A DNA stretch of 64,000 bases, taken from NCBI GenBank assembly GCA_029532415.1, contig JAQOTA010000071.1:1550001-1614000 (forward strand), written 5' to 3'. Numbering within the stretch: the stretch's first letter is position 1; each line of letters begins with the position of its first letter. This DNA is from Marasmius tenuissimus (Eukaryota; Basidiomycota; Agaricomycetes; Agaricales; Marasmiaceae). Position numbers and translations under genes: made by a program. Below, piece by piece: positions 14,519 to 33,500 of the stretch. The notes beneath the pieces were generated by a model. It saw only the letters and a program-made list of their open reading frames with translations. It searched no databases and was not told the origin of the DNA.

Positions 14519-22164
<7,646 letters not shown>

Positions 22165-22671
22165 TGCTCTCCGGAGGGACTGATTTTTTGCTTGCTTCAA
22201 TGCTTTTTCGTCGTTGTATTCTATGTCTTACGAAATTCGTAAACTATATAGGGAGATACGTCCAAAGTATCTGTGGGCGTTGGACGGGCACCTACCACAA
22301 ACGATTTTACGTTTTCAATTTCTAAAGCAGCGGTCAGAATTTGCGCTAGATTGACACGGCCTCAATCGGGGTGCTCGTCTGGGTGCGATGGGTCCTTTGG
22401 GAGTGAGTCTACGCACGTGCTCTGCTGGGGGCTCTTCCTGCGGGGACGAGATCGACCTTGGAATGTCACTTATTGGCCGACACAACAATTCGTGTGAAAC
22501 TTTGCAGTATTCATATAGATGTGCAAGTAGGACTATATACAAGTTTTACGAGGAACTACAGTAATTCGTCCCGGCCGGTTCAGGTGAGTCCTAGGAATTG
22601 CGAAAAATTGGTTACAACCATCTTTCTATCACTGGACGGGAGAGAAAGCAGGGACATACAAAGGAGACCTC
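22165..22671. other. Intergenic, convergent 3' ends
   Basis: It lies between the BEACH gene and the small secreted protein gene, which converge. Apart from presumed 3' UTR sequence, nothing is recognised. Confidence 0.45.
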
Positions 22672-22971
22672 TCAACTGCACCCAGGGGGGCAAGGGGAGC
22701 ACCCGTTTTCGGTGTTAGCGTCGTCACAGTACTGTTCGTACAAGGTTTATCAGTCGCAAACGTTGTTCATCCTCAGCATAGATAGTAGACACACGCCGGT
22801 CAGTTGGCACCAGTTGTGCTAATAACGAAATGATAATTTCAGTATTGTTCCTGGAATAGGGAAGCGAGCGGCAAGCGCACGTACAGAGCAAGTAACGTCT
22901 GCCTGAGCCTTTTCGAGACTAAGGGCGACGATGAGGGCGGTCAGGGCGAAGAGGGCGAAGCGGAGCTGCAT
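22672..22971 (-). CDS. Small secreted cysteine-rich protein, three exons
   Basis: This is a 56-residue protein of unknown function, too finely split for simple frame scanning. Exon 1 (22885-22971, 29 codons) starts MQLRFALFALTALIVALSL, a textbook signal peptide, followed by EKAQADVTCS. Exon 2 (22795-22818) is only 24 nt and gives HNWCQLTG. Exon 3 (22672-22731) gives YCDDANTENGC and ends CSPCPPGCS before TGA. All joints are phase 0 with GT-AG borders, and the second intron has a strong CTGAT branch site. The mature part, predicted after AQA, is about 32 residues with six cysteines, suggesting three disulphides. A TATA box stands about 87 bp upstream of the ATG. I recognise no family; it fits the broad class of fungal small secreted proteins. 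The splice choice is an inference. Confidence 0.68.
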
Positions 22972-24643
22972 AGTTTGTTTCGTGAGCTTAGCGGCGTAAG
23001 TAGAGATCTGAGGGTGTCCTGCTGTAGGATACTGGTGTTTGAGACCTAGGGGCTGCCCTTTTATATCGATAACCCACCAACTCTTACGGAGTCGGATATC
23101 AAACGTCTCCGGCAAGGTGAATTGCGACCAACAGGATTCATAGCGACCGTTTGTCAGCTTGTGATTTGGAGCGCCTCGAAGAGCTCCAAGTCTCCATCGT
23201 GATGATAGGGTCGGTTTGAGATCATTGTCAATCGGATGCACTCCTCTACCCACGAAAAGCGAGTAGGGACAGACAGTAGATGCCGCATGCGTAAAGGCCT
23301 CCGATAAAGTCCATTGTCCAACACCAGCTGAGGTGACAGTCGCAGAACGGCGATCCTGTGGACTTGTTACTTGGGCGTGTAAGAGCACCGGATAGAGATC
23401 TCAACAATTCCTGAGCGTGAGTTGCCCCAGGTTGCCCCGCAGCTTGATCAATCCAAAACAGTGGCCGCGAATTACGAGGAAGTTACGGCTAGGATCCTGG
23501 GACCTGGGTCGAAGGTCACCCAGACTCCCAAGGGTTGTGAGAGACTGGGAATATCAAGAATGGAGTACGAAGAGGTTCCAAAAAGTCGCAGACTGTTTGT
23601 TGAGTTTTCCGAGTCTTTGAGCGGTCTAGCAGGAGCTGACAATGTGACATCGTTTGCAGAAGATCCTGAACAAACCAAGAAGAAACCTGAAGAAATGGAT
23701 TGGAAAGATTCAGAGACTCCGGGTACGTGGCGTGGGAACAAAACTCCAGATTCGTCGGTGATGGTAGGGCCCGTTCACTCAGACTGCAAGAACTACTTGC
23801 GTCCGTTCAACGTTGTCCAATTTCTCTAAGCTCTTGATGTTCTCCTGGTCCTCAAACCAAATCTTTCCACCTAATTACTAGCGGTCTGCCACTTGAGTTT
23901 CGCTACACGACCAACTTCAACATCAACAATCGCCTCAGGCCTGCAAAAAATGGCATACAGGAGGCATGACCAGGCTGCCCACAGAATTTTCTGCTCACTT
24001 GAAGCAGCGGGGAGGAATGCGATGTACTCAGTCAACAAGTAGTCTCGATCGACGAGTCCTTAACATTCGACATTTACATGTGGCATTCACTTTTGGATCA
24101 TCGTTACGTCCCCCGCTCTTCGAGTTCGAACTCGGGATGTTCTACAGCTATCCGGGCCAACGAAAGAGAGATTGGGTTATTCTCCCTCTTTCAATCTGTA
24201 GATAGTACTTACGATCACGGAAACCTTCTTCCCACGGACTTGGATGAGCGGCGATTGGGCTTGTTTGTCTCGTTTATGTTGCTGGGAAGAGATGCTTTGA
24301 CCAACAGAGTAGCGATAGGACGCGATGAGAGGGGATACAATCGGAGTAAAACCGGACTCAAATCTCCGATTGCGAGATTCGTTCACCGCGACGTTGGGGT
24401 CCCGTAGGATGAGATTCTTCTCGAAGGAAGTATAAAAAACGAAACGAGGCACGGCAATTCCATTCAAGAAGGCAACACACAACAACAATCAGTCGCGTAT
24501 TTCAGCTTCGCCGCAACCACATCACGACCCAGGTCGTCTTCGTCAACGCATCGTCGTTTTCAGTATTCAACCACACGCATATGTAAGCCAATTGTTCAAG
24601 CTGCAATGGACCCGCATCTCTAAATGAAACTCCTTTCAATAGC
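22972..24643. other. Promoter side of two divergent genes, mostly unassigned
   Basis: It holds the TATA box at 23058-23065 and the upstream region of the SET-like gene. A single open frame of 135 codons on the plus strand (23422-23829) begins MPQVAPQLDQSKTV and is Lys/Glu-rich and hydrophilic. It has no motif that I recognise and may be non-coding. Nothing else is supported in these 1.7 kb. Confidence 0.4.
23058..23065 (-). promoter_or_regulatory. TATA box of the small secreted protein gene
   Basis: TATAAAAG on the minus strand, about 87 bases upstream of the start codon at 22971. Its near-consensus form supports expression of this short gene. Confidence 0.6.
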
Positions 24644-25786
24644 ATGGACGATCCTGAAAACACGTCCGAGTCGCAAGTTTTGTCGCGTGCAAGGTTAAAA
24701 CGGGCTCACAGCGCGGTAGAAGACTCTGGCGACGAGAGCCACACAAAAGAGAATGTTACAGAAGGACGCAGTGGCACAGCCCACCTCGTTGACCACACTT
24801 CCACCGTCGATGTCGACTCACTCACAGCATCGTCACTCACGCAAACCGGACCTACGTTCAGACCCCCAGTTCTGCATTTTGACGGCGGTGGGACTGTCTG
24901 GACATCAGCCTCTCGCGACATAGCTCTGTTCCGAGTTGACGCAGCGCTTTTGGCGCCAATTGACGATTTCTTGTCGGTATCGGTTACAGGGACCACAAAG
25001 AAGAAGGCTACCGACCGCCGCATCCCTGATGGCTTCTTGAAATCACCCCCAGAGATCCCCGTTCCCGTCATTCAGGCTGTTAAGCGCGTTTTTGACACAT
25101 ATTTTCTGCGAGAAAGAAATCGGCGCGAGGTCGACGTCGGAGAGATACAAGACCGTGCGACAGCCACCTCCAATGCCTTGGAACACGTCTTCGTCATCTC
25201 CGAGTTCCTGCAACGGACGTATGGGTTTTCAGTCGATGTGGTCACTCCGATTATACGATGGTGGCTTAGCTCCTATTGCTTGGTCTTCAAGGGCAGTGGG
25301 GGGAGGGTCATGTTACAGCAGCGAAGGAGAGTACTGCAAGGCGCACATGGTTTTACTGTCAAAGCCCGCACGGCATTCAAGCAACACGAGTGCTTGTATG
25401 AGCTCACAGGGGCTTGCTCAAACGATAGCTTCGAAGACTCACTCGTCGAATCGCCTCAGTTCCCGTACAACGGCTGCTCACTGATCAAACAAGCGGGGGA
25501 CACGGAAGATCCTTGGTTTGACGGAAGGTGCCGCCTACTTGCGGGCCCTATGCGATGGGTCCAGCACGACTGCGGCAGGAGCAATGTCGTTTGGCGTAGG
25601 ATTACAGACACAGGAGGGTATGTCTTATACACGACGAGGGGCATTGAGCAAGGGGAAGAGCTGCTCGTTCGCCGCCGCGGTACTGAATACTGGGTTGGCG
25701 TCCGTGTCCTTGCGCGAGCTGCATGGCTAGAGCTGGTTCCAGCTCTCTGCCTCTCACACGGCCAATTGAAGACCCCTCAGTGTTGA
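24644..25786 (+). CDS. SET-domain-like protein (Set9/SUV4-20-like core), single exon
   Basis: A 380-residue intronless frame. The first 80 residues are polar and low in complexity. A middle helical region includes AVKRVFDTYFLRERNR and EFLQRTYGFSVDVVTPIIRW. The last 150 residues resemble a SET methyltransferase core: FTVKARTAFKQHECLYELTG for the first strands, GPMRWVQHDCGRSNVVWRRI in place of the RFxNHDCxPN motif, and VLYTTRGIEQGEELLVRRRG for the I-x-x-GEE-L segment. The canonical tyrosine motif (YG-x-x-YF) is changed to RRGTEYW, so catalytic activity is doubtful. Related SET-like proteins with weak motifs occur in mushroom genomes; the substrate is unknown. The frame stops at 25786. An open frame in another register continues to 25935 (ETKRRRLDVVEEEEE), so a missed 3' intron is possible. 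Confidence 0.65.
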   Translation: MDDPENTSESQVLSRARLKRAHSAVEDSGDESHTKENVTEGRSGTAHLVDHTSTVDVDSLTASSLTQTGPTFRPPVLHFDGGGTVWTSASRDIALFRVDAALLAPIDDFLSVSVTGTTKKKATDRRIPDGFLKSPPEIPVPVIQAVKRVFDTYFLRERNRREVDVGEIQDRATATSNALEHVFVISEFLQRTYGFSVDVVTPIIRWWLSSYCLVFKGSGGRVMLQQRRRVLQGAHGFTVKARTAFKQHECLYELTGACSNDSFEDSLVESPQFPYNGCSLIKQAGDTEDPWFDGRCRLLAGPMRWVQHDCGRSNVVWRRITDTGGYVLYTTRGIEQGEELLVRRRGTEYWVGVRVLARAAWLELVPALCLSHGQLKTPQC

Positions 25787-26640
25787 CGCGTCGACCTATG
25801 GATGAAGCCGGATGTAATGGGCAACAGAGTGAAGAGATCGAGCTGCCCGAAAGAGAAACCAAAAGGCGGAGGCTGGATGTCGTCGAGGAGGAGGAGGAGA
25901 AAGAAACCACAATTTTCTTGAATCATCGTAAGTAGATACTCAATTGAGACACCATGGGGATCTATCACTAGTACTATTAGTATCTCAACAGTTACTTGAC
26001 TGTCGAAACCATAATATAGGCCCATTGTCGTGGACCGGTGGGAATTATCGGGACGGACCAGGTCCTTCTTAGGATATCCATAGATTTGCACTCCAGTTTT
26101 TGAGTCTCTTGGGGCCGCCCTATTGGTGGGATCCACATAAACCTTTCGTAGGTGCCCACTGGACTTCGGAGATGGTGACTCTAACGAGTTACTTGTGCTG
26201 CAGCCGGCGGCATCAATCAGGTTCAAACTCCGACCTGATACATATCATGTCGCGAATGCGCTCAATCTCACATCTTTCCTCTTTTCAAGTACTCTCTTCT
26301 TGGTGAGTGAACCGCTCCATTCGATTCAATTCGTTCTTTCTTCATGATGGTACTCTTGTAATTTGCGTTCGATGGTTCTCCCCTCAAGGGAGCACTCGCC
26401 GGTGCTCCTGGGGCCACCAACTGTGACAACTATTTTTTTTGCTGATACATGATACATCTTTTTCATCTTGTTTGCGTTCTCTCCTTGCCTCTGTTTAACG
26501 CCATGCTAACAACTACTTTTCGTTCTCTATTAGGCTATACAAAGTGTATTGTAGCAGTAAGATACATCAGTTGTTGATTGGGAATGCATTGCCGAATTCA
26601 TTCTTCAGTACTCGTCCTCTCTTGAACCATCACCATCACG
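25787..26640. other. Intergenic, upstream of the UBX gene
   Basis: The first 150 bases hold a possible alternative 3' extension of the SET-like gene. The rest shows no recognisable coding sequence; it is pyrimidine-rich before 26640, as in a promoter or leader. Confidence 0.4.
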
Positions 26641-27680
26641 ATGACTGAAACTCAACCTTCCCCCTCACTGATTGAACCCTCCGTCGTCGCTGCACAAGAT
26701 GGACAGGGCACTGCAGAAGAGGGTGTTCACAAAGGTCCTGGAGATTCCGTAATCCCAGCAAATCCAAGTGCACCTCAGCTTCCCTCGTTCAAGGTCTATA
26801 GACCTCCAGCATCGTCGCCCACGGCACTACGTGCGTTTGAACAGTACACCATCATGACGATTCGCGGCGGTCTGACTGATTGTCTGTTCAGCTGCGCTCT
26901 CGGATGAGTACTTCAATCCAACCAGCTCAGAAATCAGGCTACAACAGCAACAACTAACCGCGCGAACACAAGCTCTTACCAATGCACCGCTTCAGCTGAA
27001 AGCGACACGAGATACCGCAGAGAAAGCAAAGAAGGATAGGTGGCCCGAGGTGCGTATCTTGCCTGATATACCATCTTCGATCCCATTCTTACTGACAGGA
27101 ACCGGCTTTTTACAGACGAGAATACGTGTCAAGTTTCCCGACCGGACCCAACTGGAGAAAGTGTTCCCATCGACCGACAAGATCAAGTCTATTTATGCAT
27201 TCGTTCGGAATTCGCTGAGAGAAGATGTCAAACCTATAAAGTTTATCCTATGTGCGAACTGGACCATCTCTACTAGGAAAACCATTTCCTAACTATTTCA
27301 CTTGTTGCCAGATCAACCTCCCCGACGCGATCTCAAGGTATCCGATGTTACAGTCAAAAATCTATCACTGGTAGATCTTCAGTTGGCACCGTCATCAGTC
27401 TTGTTGCTTCGATTTGAGGACGAGTCGTTGAACGGGACGACTGTTCCTGCGCCACTAGCACCTGAAGTTCTCGCACTGGTAGAGGATCTTCCTGGTCCGC
27501 CTCCAGAATTAGCGAATACTTCGCCAGCGAGAGAGGAGACGTCGTCGAAAGGGAAGACACTAGGGTCAGCGATTGCATCAGGAGAGAAGAAGATACCAAA
27601 GTGGCTCAAACTTGGAAGTCCGTGTCCCTGCTCTTCCGATTCTTGACGACCTTGCTGACCCACTTTCTTCAGAGAAGTAA
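26641..27680 (+). CDS. UBX-domain protein (ASPSCR1/TUG-like, Cdc48 cofactor type)
   Basis: UBX domains bind the AAA ATPase Cdc48/p97. Five exons join in phase. The N-terminal 60 residues are Pro/Ser-rich. A short helical part follows (LSDEYFNPTSSEIRLQQQQL, ending RDTAEKAKKDRWPE). The UBX fold is TRIRVKFPDRTQLEKVFPST, DKIKSIYAFVRNSLRED, VKPIKFIL, PPRRDLKVSDVTVKNLSLVD and LAPSSVLLLRFEDESLNG, with an FxP-like loop replaced by a QPP turn. The last intron ends at 27672, and the final exon adds only the codon pair KK before TAA, giving the end IPKWLKLGKK. The middle and C-terminal arrangement resembles the C-terminal half of ASPSCR1/TUG, but its N-terminal ubiquitin-like domains are absent. It converges with UBA4, with 88 bp between stop codons. 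Confidence 0.85.
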
Positions 27681-27768
27681 CTGTACAATCCCCCAGGATG
27701 CTCTATTGTACAACATAATCAGTGTATATTTGTACATGTCAAGATCTACATACTCGCGCACTAGAATG

Positions 27769-29317
27769 TTAATATACAGGGAATGTCGAATCGATATGCT
27801 TGGACCACGCCCTCAATCCACCTATCACATCCTTCACAACAACATCACTTTTGTCTGGGAGTGCGCTTCTCACTGCATCAGCAGCTATCTGCGAGTCGTT
27901 CCCCAGTCTGCATACGAAGTATGTGTGTGTCTCCGGATCCGACGGTACGTGGGCTGATGGATTCGCCACAATGTCGTTCAGAGGTACATCTAGAGGACAG
28001 AAATGGTCAATTAGGTCGCCGTCACAAGAGCAGGGGCTCCTCCTTACGCGTAGAATTGGGTAGACGACAAATCCCGAACTCTGTCAAGGGTCGAACGTCA
28101 ATGACCTTGATTTTCTTGGTCGTATCGTCGACTGTATCTTTGAATGCCTGTCGCCAGAAGGTCAAGCTTCGGTACATCAATTAGTAAGGCTCCAGACAGA
28201 CCTTGACGGTAATTCTCTCATTTCTATTGCCCTCCACAAGACCTCGCTGTAGCCAGTTGGGAGTCGCACCTCCACAAAACTGAACGTAGTCAATTTCTTT
28301 GATTTCTCCGATCTTCTGCTCCTCATTTCCACACGCAGGGCAAGTTGGCTTGCGATTCCTCAGCTTGATGCTTCGAAAGGGCGGAGACCCAAGCGCCGAA
28401 AATATCAGTAAGGAGGGTTTACCGTCTACGGGGTCGTCAATCTGCATCAGAACGGTGATCGGAGGAGTCAAGAGATCCTGTACACTGTACCGTGCAGTCC
28501 AGTTATGATCTTGATGGTCTCCAGAGCTTGTAGGTTCCCGATTATGCCTGTGACCGCTCCTAGAATGCCTGTTTCCTCACAGGTTCCGACGTTTTCTGGT
28601 GCAGGAGGCTTCGGAAATAGGCATCGGTAACAAGGTCCTGATTCGCCGAGGTTGTAGACGCAGAGCTGGCCTTCGTATTTCTGAGCTGCACCACTGACAA
28701 GGGGTTTGCCTAGTGCGACGGCGGTATCGGAGAGAAGGTATCGTGTTGGTGCATTGTCTGTGCAATCGAGAATCACGTCGTACGGCGAGAGCAACGAAAG
28801 CGCGTTCTGGGGTGTCAGAGCTTCGGTAAATGTGTCGATCTTCAACGATGAGTTAATTCTGATACAGTTCAGTCACTGGAGAGGCACTAGAGAACTTGGA
28901 TAGCACGCACCGTTTGAGCGCAATCGTAGCAGAGTCGGCTTTGGGTATTCCTAGGGTCTCTTCGCTGTGTAAAATCTGCCGCTGAAGATTTGATATCTCA
29001 ACGATATCGTGATCCACGATTGCTATTCTCCCTGGAAGACTTTGTGCTTGAGCTTGACCTGCACCAGTAGGGATCCTGGGCGAGCGAACCTATTCCGGAG
29101 GATCCAAGGTATTGAAGAGCAGGACAACCGAGGCCGCCTGCGCCGACGACGACGACTGAGGCATCTTGCAACTTCAGTTGTCCTTGAATTCGAGAACGGT
29201 CAGAAAGAAACACAGGACTGGTTTCTGTTCTTGATTCTCACCACCCAACCCAAATCCATCAAGAATCATTTGTCTCCCATACCGTCGATAGTCGTCCAGT
29301 GGAAGTGGGTTGCTCAT
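27769..29317 (-). CDS. UBA4: UBA4/MOCS3: Urm1-activating adenylyltransferase-sulfurtransferase
   Basis: UBA4 adenylates and thiocarboxylates Urm1 for tRNA wobble-uridine thiolation, and in many fungi also acts on MoaD-type proteins. The start [19 protein letters not shown] is the E1-like N-terminus. The nucleotide-binding loop is [37 protein letters not shown] and [18 protein letters not shown] follow. Zinc is held by the pairs CYRC and CPAC. The catalytic cysteine lies in [15 protein letters not shown] rhodanese domain completes the protein, with its active-site loop [13 protein letters not shown] and the end FPVY. All exon joints keep frame. It is divergent from APC10, with only 86 bp between the start codons. 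Confidence 0.93.
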
Positions 29318-29403
29318 CGCTGGAAATAGAGAAGGTAAAGCAGGAGACGGGTACAAGCCTCTGCAGCTAGTCAACGTCAACGTCAAACGAGGCAAATATC
29401 GCG

Positions 29404-30254
29404 ATGGCGGTACCACCACCACCTGTTGCACCGGCGCTCATCACTCATGGGCCTATGTTCCCCTCCCAGGACGACATGTCCTCCCCTTTCATTATATCCT
29501 GTGCGTCCTACGGGCATTGCTATTGGAAGAAATACTCAATTCCGTTCATTGTAGCGGACAAACGACCTCCAAACCTCCCCTGGCCAAATATCTCGAATCA
29601 AGCGAAATGGTCCGTATCATCGTACAAATTTGGATTTGGAGCGGAATGCTTGCTAGACGGTGAACCCGATACTTTTTGGCAGTGCGTGGATGTAAATCTT
29701 CTGGTTGTGGATTGACTTGGTTGAAGCGTTATCCTCAAGTTCTGACGGCCCCCAACCACACTTTATAACCATTGAATTTCCTCGTAAAGTCGCTATTCAG
29801 GTTGGTCTTGGACGCGTTAATCTCGTGCCATATTGACTAGAGATGCCAGAAACTTTGTATTCATCTAAGCCATCCTCAAGACGACTCTTATACGCCCTCG
29901 ACGCTCGCGATACGCGCCGGTACGGGACCTAGCGATCTACAAGACGTTCGAATCATTACCTTGGACAAACCAGACGGATGGCTGACATTCGATGTGTCGT
30001 CTGAGCCCAATGACGACGGTGATGGGCTGTAAGTACTGCACCGGTTTCTCCAGGGTCCTTTACTTCATCTCCCCTACAGGAAGCCTGTTTTTGCGTATGT
30101 TTTGCAGGTTATCGTTGTCGCCAACCACATGAATGGCAAAGATACCCATGTCAGAGGATTGCGAGTACTAGGGCCCATCGAGGACCCCAGTGGAGACGAC
30201 GACCCTTTCCCTTTCACTACACCGAAATTCCAGATGTTTGAGACAGTTCGCTGA
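29404..30254 (+). CDS. APC10: Anaphase-promoting complex subunit APC10/DOC1
   Basis: APC10 forms the degron co-receptor of the APC/C ubiquitin ligase with the activators Cdc20/Cdh1. The DOC beta-sandwich is clear: AKWSVSSYKFGFGAECLLDG, EPDTFWQSDGPQPHFITIEF, KLCIHLSHPQDDSYTPSTLA, IRAGTGPSDLQDVRIITLDK and VVANHMNGKDTHVRGLRVLG. The protein ends MFETVR. Family members usually end in an Ile-Arg tail that docks on the TPR subunits; Val-Arg is a close variant. About 65 residues precede the DOC domain. A GTGCGT donor near 29500 with an acceptor near 29552 could remove part of them. Four to five exons are present. Confidence 0.92.
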
Positions 30255-30513
30255 AAGCGTCTTTGCTCACACATTCACATATCCTCCGGACGTTTTGCTT
30301 TCATCCTAATTTATTGTCAAAGATTGTAGATCACTTGTACACTACAACAGAACGAAAGAAAGAACGAAGGAAAACTACGTGTAGAACCAGGAAAGAGAAA
30401 ACAAAACAAAACATACATCTACTCCTCAATATTCTGGATTTAGAGATAAATAGTGACTGTTCGGATTCGTTGGAATAGAGGTATCGCCGCCATCTAGAGC
30501 AGTAAAAGTGTAA

Positions 30514-33500
30514 TTACGATTGAGATGGGTATGAGGGAGCTGGGTAGGAGGAAACATTATTAGAGGAGGGTGGTAGCCGTGCAGTAGTGTGATGCCATTG
30601 GTCTTGTTGCGGAGGTGCAGGAGCGGTCAGTCGCTCCGTGCTCGTCATGTAGGGGTTCGAATAACCATGCTGAGTTGACACATTCCAACCGTCGGATCTC
30701 TGGGGTAGAGTCAGCATTGCAGGGGCAACATGAAAACTGCTTGCTTATTGGTACTCACCGAGGTAGCTTGTCCATTCGCATTGGCATATTGCGCTGCGCC
30801 ATAGGGTTGGACATGTGTCCCAAAGTTGGTATTATACAACGATTGCTGTGAAGATCTAGACGGGGTTCCATAACTTTGCTGTTGCACGGGTGGCTGGTAG
30901 TGCTGGAAAGTTATAGGTTTAGAGTGCTGGGGTGATGTATGATATCCCTGCGGTTGTTGAGGGGACGACCGAATATCTGAGGTCGCCATTCTATCGTATC
31001 CGTTCATGTAGGGGTTATTCGACAACGTATTCGAGTAATTCGCGTTCGGTGCATTGTAGGATGAGATAGGGTATGAAGCCGTGTTCCGGGGAGGCACTCG
31101 AAGAGATAGGTGATGGTTCGCTGGAAGAGGGGGGTATGCCTGTTGCTGTACAGACTGGGGAACTGGAACGCGGTCGGGTGGGTAGTTGTATGGTGACGCT
31201 CCGCTACTATTGGCCGCGAACATCCTCGAACGACACTGGCGGCAGAAGAACTCTACCTCTTCCCAATTACGTTTGGGCATTCCGGCTCTCTGGTCCGCCT
31301 TATCGTGGCAAGCAATGTGTTGCCACTTGAAGCATTTCCCGCACGACATCAATGGCACACCATCATCCTGTAAGCTCATTCGTGAGACTGGGATCGTGTC
31401 CTGAACAGGGTGGTGCACATACCATGTTGATGCCACGGCGATGGCAAATCTCGCAATCAAGCTCCCAGTCATCCCCGGCCGGCGTGCGTGATCCACTGGC
31501 AATACCGTTGACAGATGAGCCGGGTGTTCCAGGTTGTCTTTTGGTGTTCTTCTGAGCTTTAGGCTTTTCAGCAACTTCAGCGGAAGCACTGGAGCGATTC
31601 AAGTGAGGAATAGTGGCAAGGGCATACGGTTCATACGACTCACCTTCGCTCTTCTTCGGCCTTTTCTTTTGCTTCTCTTTCAGCTATCTGAGCCTCTCGT
31701 TCCTTTCTCCTTTGTTCACGAGCCTGCTCCCGCTTTAGACGCTCATCTTCTTCCTTCTTCTGCCTGGCTTCAGCCCGGCGTTGCCGTGCGTTTCGCTCGT
31801 CGTCTTCCGCCTTCTTAATTGCGGCCATTCTTGCCTCTTCCTTTTCGCTTTCCTTCACGGCCAGACGCGAGGAACGTTTGCGATGTACAATCGCTTCTTC
31901 CATCCGGCGTTTGTTTTCGACCGCCTTCGATGCCATGAGCACAAGACGAAATTCGAGTAAGTAGAAGACGCACCCTAAGCTCCTCAGTGATGATGGGAAC
32001 GATGTGATTTTTGAGAACCTTGTAAAGCGCCTTCTCGGCGTAATGTGTGGCCTTCTCCCAACGTTCGGTAATGTGCTCCCATTCATACAATGTCACACAT
32101 ATCTAGAAGAGAGGTCAGTGAAGTTCGTCTCCTGAAGGGGCTGGACAACTGTACCGTTTCCCACTCGATAAACCCTTCCGGTAATGCAACTTCCTCAGGT
32201 GTCTCCTCAACAGGTGCTTCCTCTTCCTCTTCTTCCTCTTCTTCCTCTTCTGCCTCATCTTGTTCCTCCTCGGCCTCTTGTTCCTCATCATCATTCTCTT
32301 CATCGTCCTCCGCTTCCTTGTCAGAGAGTTCGGTCAGATCACTCAAACTCGAACTGACACTCGAGATCCCTGTCTTGTCGTAGTCGTTGTCTTCTTTGTC
32401 ATTCAACCAATCGTCAGGTATAGGCTGCCATTCCTCCTCGTCACTTTCGGCGCCCCTCAACCTCGCACTGATTCGTGTTCCCAAAGGCCTAGCAGCAGAA
32501 GCAGAGGAATTTCGAGTGAGACGTGCTGATACGCGGGAAGGTGTAGGCGTAGACTTCGGAGGAGAGCTCGATTGAACTTTAGACCCCCGGGGAGTACGCC
32601 CGTTGGTCTTGGCCATTGCGGCAGCCTGTCGATTCAGTTCAGCAAGCTGTTTTGCTTGTGCTTCTAACTGAACGTTCGCCTTTGCCTTCGCCGCGCGTCC
32701 ATGTCGACTAGGTGTAGCAGGTTCCTCGACAGGTGGCTTTGCTTTGGCTTTCGCCTTAGACGAGGTGGAGGCGGTTTTCGCCTTGCCCTTTGCTTTTGCC
32801 TTGCCTTTCTTGGACGAGGTAGTGGCTGCCCGAGACGTTTTGGCTCTTTTGGCTTTGCTGGAATTCCCTGCATCTTTGGCGCCTCGCTTTCTCTTCTTGT
32901 TGGCAGATTTGGCGGGTCGCGGAGGCTTTGGGAGTTCGCGTTGGATCCATAATCGGTCCGCTGAGGAGAAGAAGGTGTTGAGTGCATTGAAGAGGTTATC
33001 AATGTCGAGAATCACAGACCGCCAATAAGCCAATATGCATTTCGTTTGGCGTCATATCCAATTGGCTCGATTCGCTTCATAAGAATGTGTAAATTAGCGC
33101 TTGAAGTAGTGGATACATGAGCAACTTACCCATTCAGCGTTTTCATCATCGGTCTTCATGAGCATGCGAAGCCGGAGGGGGTTCTGGAACTGCCATTCGG
33201 TGAGAAGGTGGAGCGAGTCTAACTTTTCTAGCATCGAGAGCGTATTCCAGTCCTTCGTTTCAGCTTGTTCGAGGGCAAAAGGTTCTGCTGAGTGCGTTCT
33301 ATCGTTCGGTTTGAGATCTTCTATCCTCGGTTTTGGAGGCGCCAGCGAGTCCTCCCGCGATGCGACCCCACTCTCATTACGGCTAGCTTCTCCATTTAAA
33401 CCGTTCTCGCCAGTCATGTCCTCGTCTTTGGGTTCGGCCTCTGCGGTGGGGTCAGGGGTGCCTTCCTCTTCAACCACGGACGCATAACGGCTGTTCACAG

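Noticed and set aside
23422..23829. 135-codon hydrophilic open frame
   Set aside because: Not called as a gene: single frame, no motif, no splice or promoter evidence.
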